Assembly: GCA_017474235.1 (NCBI GenBank)
Contig: JAFVIB010000042.1
Coordinates: forward strand, 1-64,000
Source: Alistipes sp.
GTDB lineage: Bacteria; Bacteroidota; Bacteroidia; Bacteroidales; Rikenellaceae
Reading direction: 5' to 3'
Length of the DNA stretch: 64,000 nt
In this document: positions 63,803 through 64,000 of the stretch, one piece after another
Layout of the letters: every line of letters begins with the position of its first letter
Numbering within the stretch: the stretch's first letter is position 1
Translations under genes and position numbers: made by a program
Notes under the pieces: generated by a model
What the model saw: only the letters and a program-made list of their open reading frames with translations
Database searches by the model: none
Told to the model about the DNA's origin: nothing

Positions 63803-63949
63803 CTATTTGCCACCAATCGTTACCCACTCTCCGTCAAAAGAGCCGGTGTTGTCGTCGCCCGTAGTGCTGTAACCTGCCTCTACTGCCATCTGGTAGAAAT
63901 CTACCGAAGGATTCTCATAAAATATCGATTTTGTTATCGTTTGTATGAC
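63803..63949 (-). pseudogene. C-terminal remnant of a secreted protein gene
   Basis: A minus-strand frame of 48 codons ends at a TAG at 63803-63805. It is bounded upstream by an in-frame stop at 63950-63952, with no usable start codon except an internal ATG. The end of the peptide, YSTTGDDNTGSFDGEWVTIGGK, is unlike the low-information noise of a random frame. It resembles the C-terminal signatures of Bacteroidota surface proteins. It begins inside the end of the neighbouring aldolase-like gene in another frame. It is likely the tail of a broken gene. Confidence 0.5.
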
Positions 63950-64000
63950 TTAAGCGCATCGGCAAGGCACTCTAAATCCTCGTTTGTTGTTGCCCAGCCC
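63934..64000 (-). CDS. C-terminal end of a PLP-dependent enzyme (possible threonine aldolase), partial
   Basis: The window edge cuts this minus-strand gene. Only the last 21 codons are visible, GWATTNEDLECLADALKSYKR, with the stop at 63934-63936. The WATT.ED segment is like the end of low-specificity L-threonine aldolases, which have SWATTEED, but cysteine desulfurase-like ends are also possible. The call is tentative. Confidence 0.45.
   Translation of the reverse strand, partial: GWATTNEDLECLADALKSYKR

Overview
The window looks like chromosome from an anaerobic member of the Bacteroidales (Bacteroidota), most likely a gut organism. Nearly every promoter I can place has the Bacteroidota -7 box TAnnTTTG with a TTG/TTTG about 20 bases upstream. 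Several families are typical of the phylum: DUF4301, the DUF2089/Yip1 pair, multi-repeat DUF349, the V-ATPase operon with DUF2764, the CCDC81-type HU protein, and the RseC-RnfBCDGEA gene order. A Rikenellaceae/Alistipes-like host is possible (futalosine-pathway MqnC, general protein character), but this is inference. Almost everything is core metabolism. I see no CRISPR array, rRNA, transposase or phage module.

Layout. 1-162: half of a tRNA-Phe gene abruptly joined to a foreign-looking coding fragment. 297-6422 (+): CaCA antiporter, cysteine desulfidase, two tandem histidine acid phosphatases, GH13 enzyme. 6543-7368 (-): Yip1-like membrane protein and DUF2089 regulator. 7473-14433 (-): rnfA-E-G-D-C-B, rseC and nadE in one operon. 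14543-18726 (-): class IV aminotransferase-like protein, holA, tilS, murB. 18893-20326 (+): DUF4301. 20900-28390 (+): seven-gene V-type ATPase operon. 28999-30090 (+): WKNG-repeat lipoprotein. 30167-35603 (-): transketolase, clpX, clpP, tig. 35713-40902 (+): glutaminyl cyclase, M20 amidohydrolase, rnr, mqnC. 40959-47002 (-): 3'-5' exonuclease, yidC, pyrG, DUF349. 47147-49315 (+): TPM protein, LemA, response regulator. 49636-53823 (+): ackA, phosphate acyltransferase, aroQ, flippase. 53789-60406 (-): M50-like protease, prs, engB, GH36 enzyme, glmS. 60578-63672 (+): HU-like membrane protein, sigma-54 activator, lptE, a small protein, secG. 63803-64000 (-): ends of two more genes.

How the parts fit. 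Rnf couples ferredoxin:NAD+ electron transfer to ion export. The V-ATPase c subunit carries the Na+-ligand pattern of the Enterococcus hirae enzyme, and a CaCA antiporter is present, so a sodium cycle is plausible. AckA with the acyltransferase gives substrate-level ATP.

Most notable observations. (1) A family of mosaic intergenic repeats occurs at four loci around the V-ATPase and ackA-pta operons. Its central hairpin shows compensatory base changes, an invariant A.C mismatch, and a downstream CGAGCGT tail. (2) Two glutamine-dependent enzymes, CTP synthase and NAD synthase, have Gly where the glutaminase nucleophile Cys should be, while GlmS keeps its Cys; these two may run on free ammonia. 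(3) The class IV aminotransferase-like protein lacks the PLP lysine. (4) The tRNA-Phe junction at the left edge is either an integration scar or an assembly chimera.
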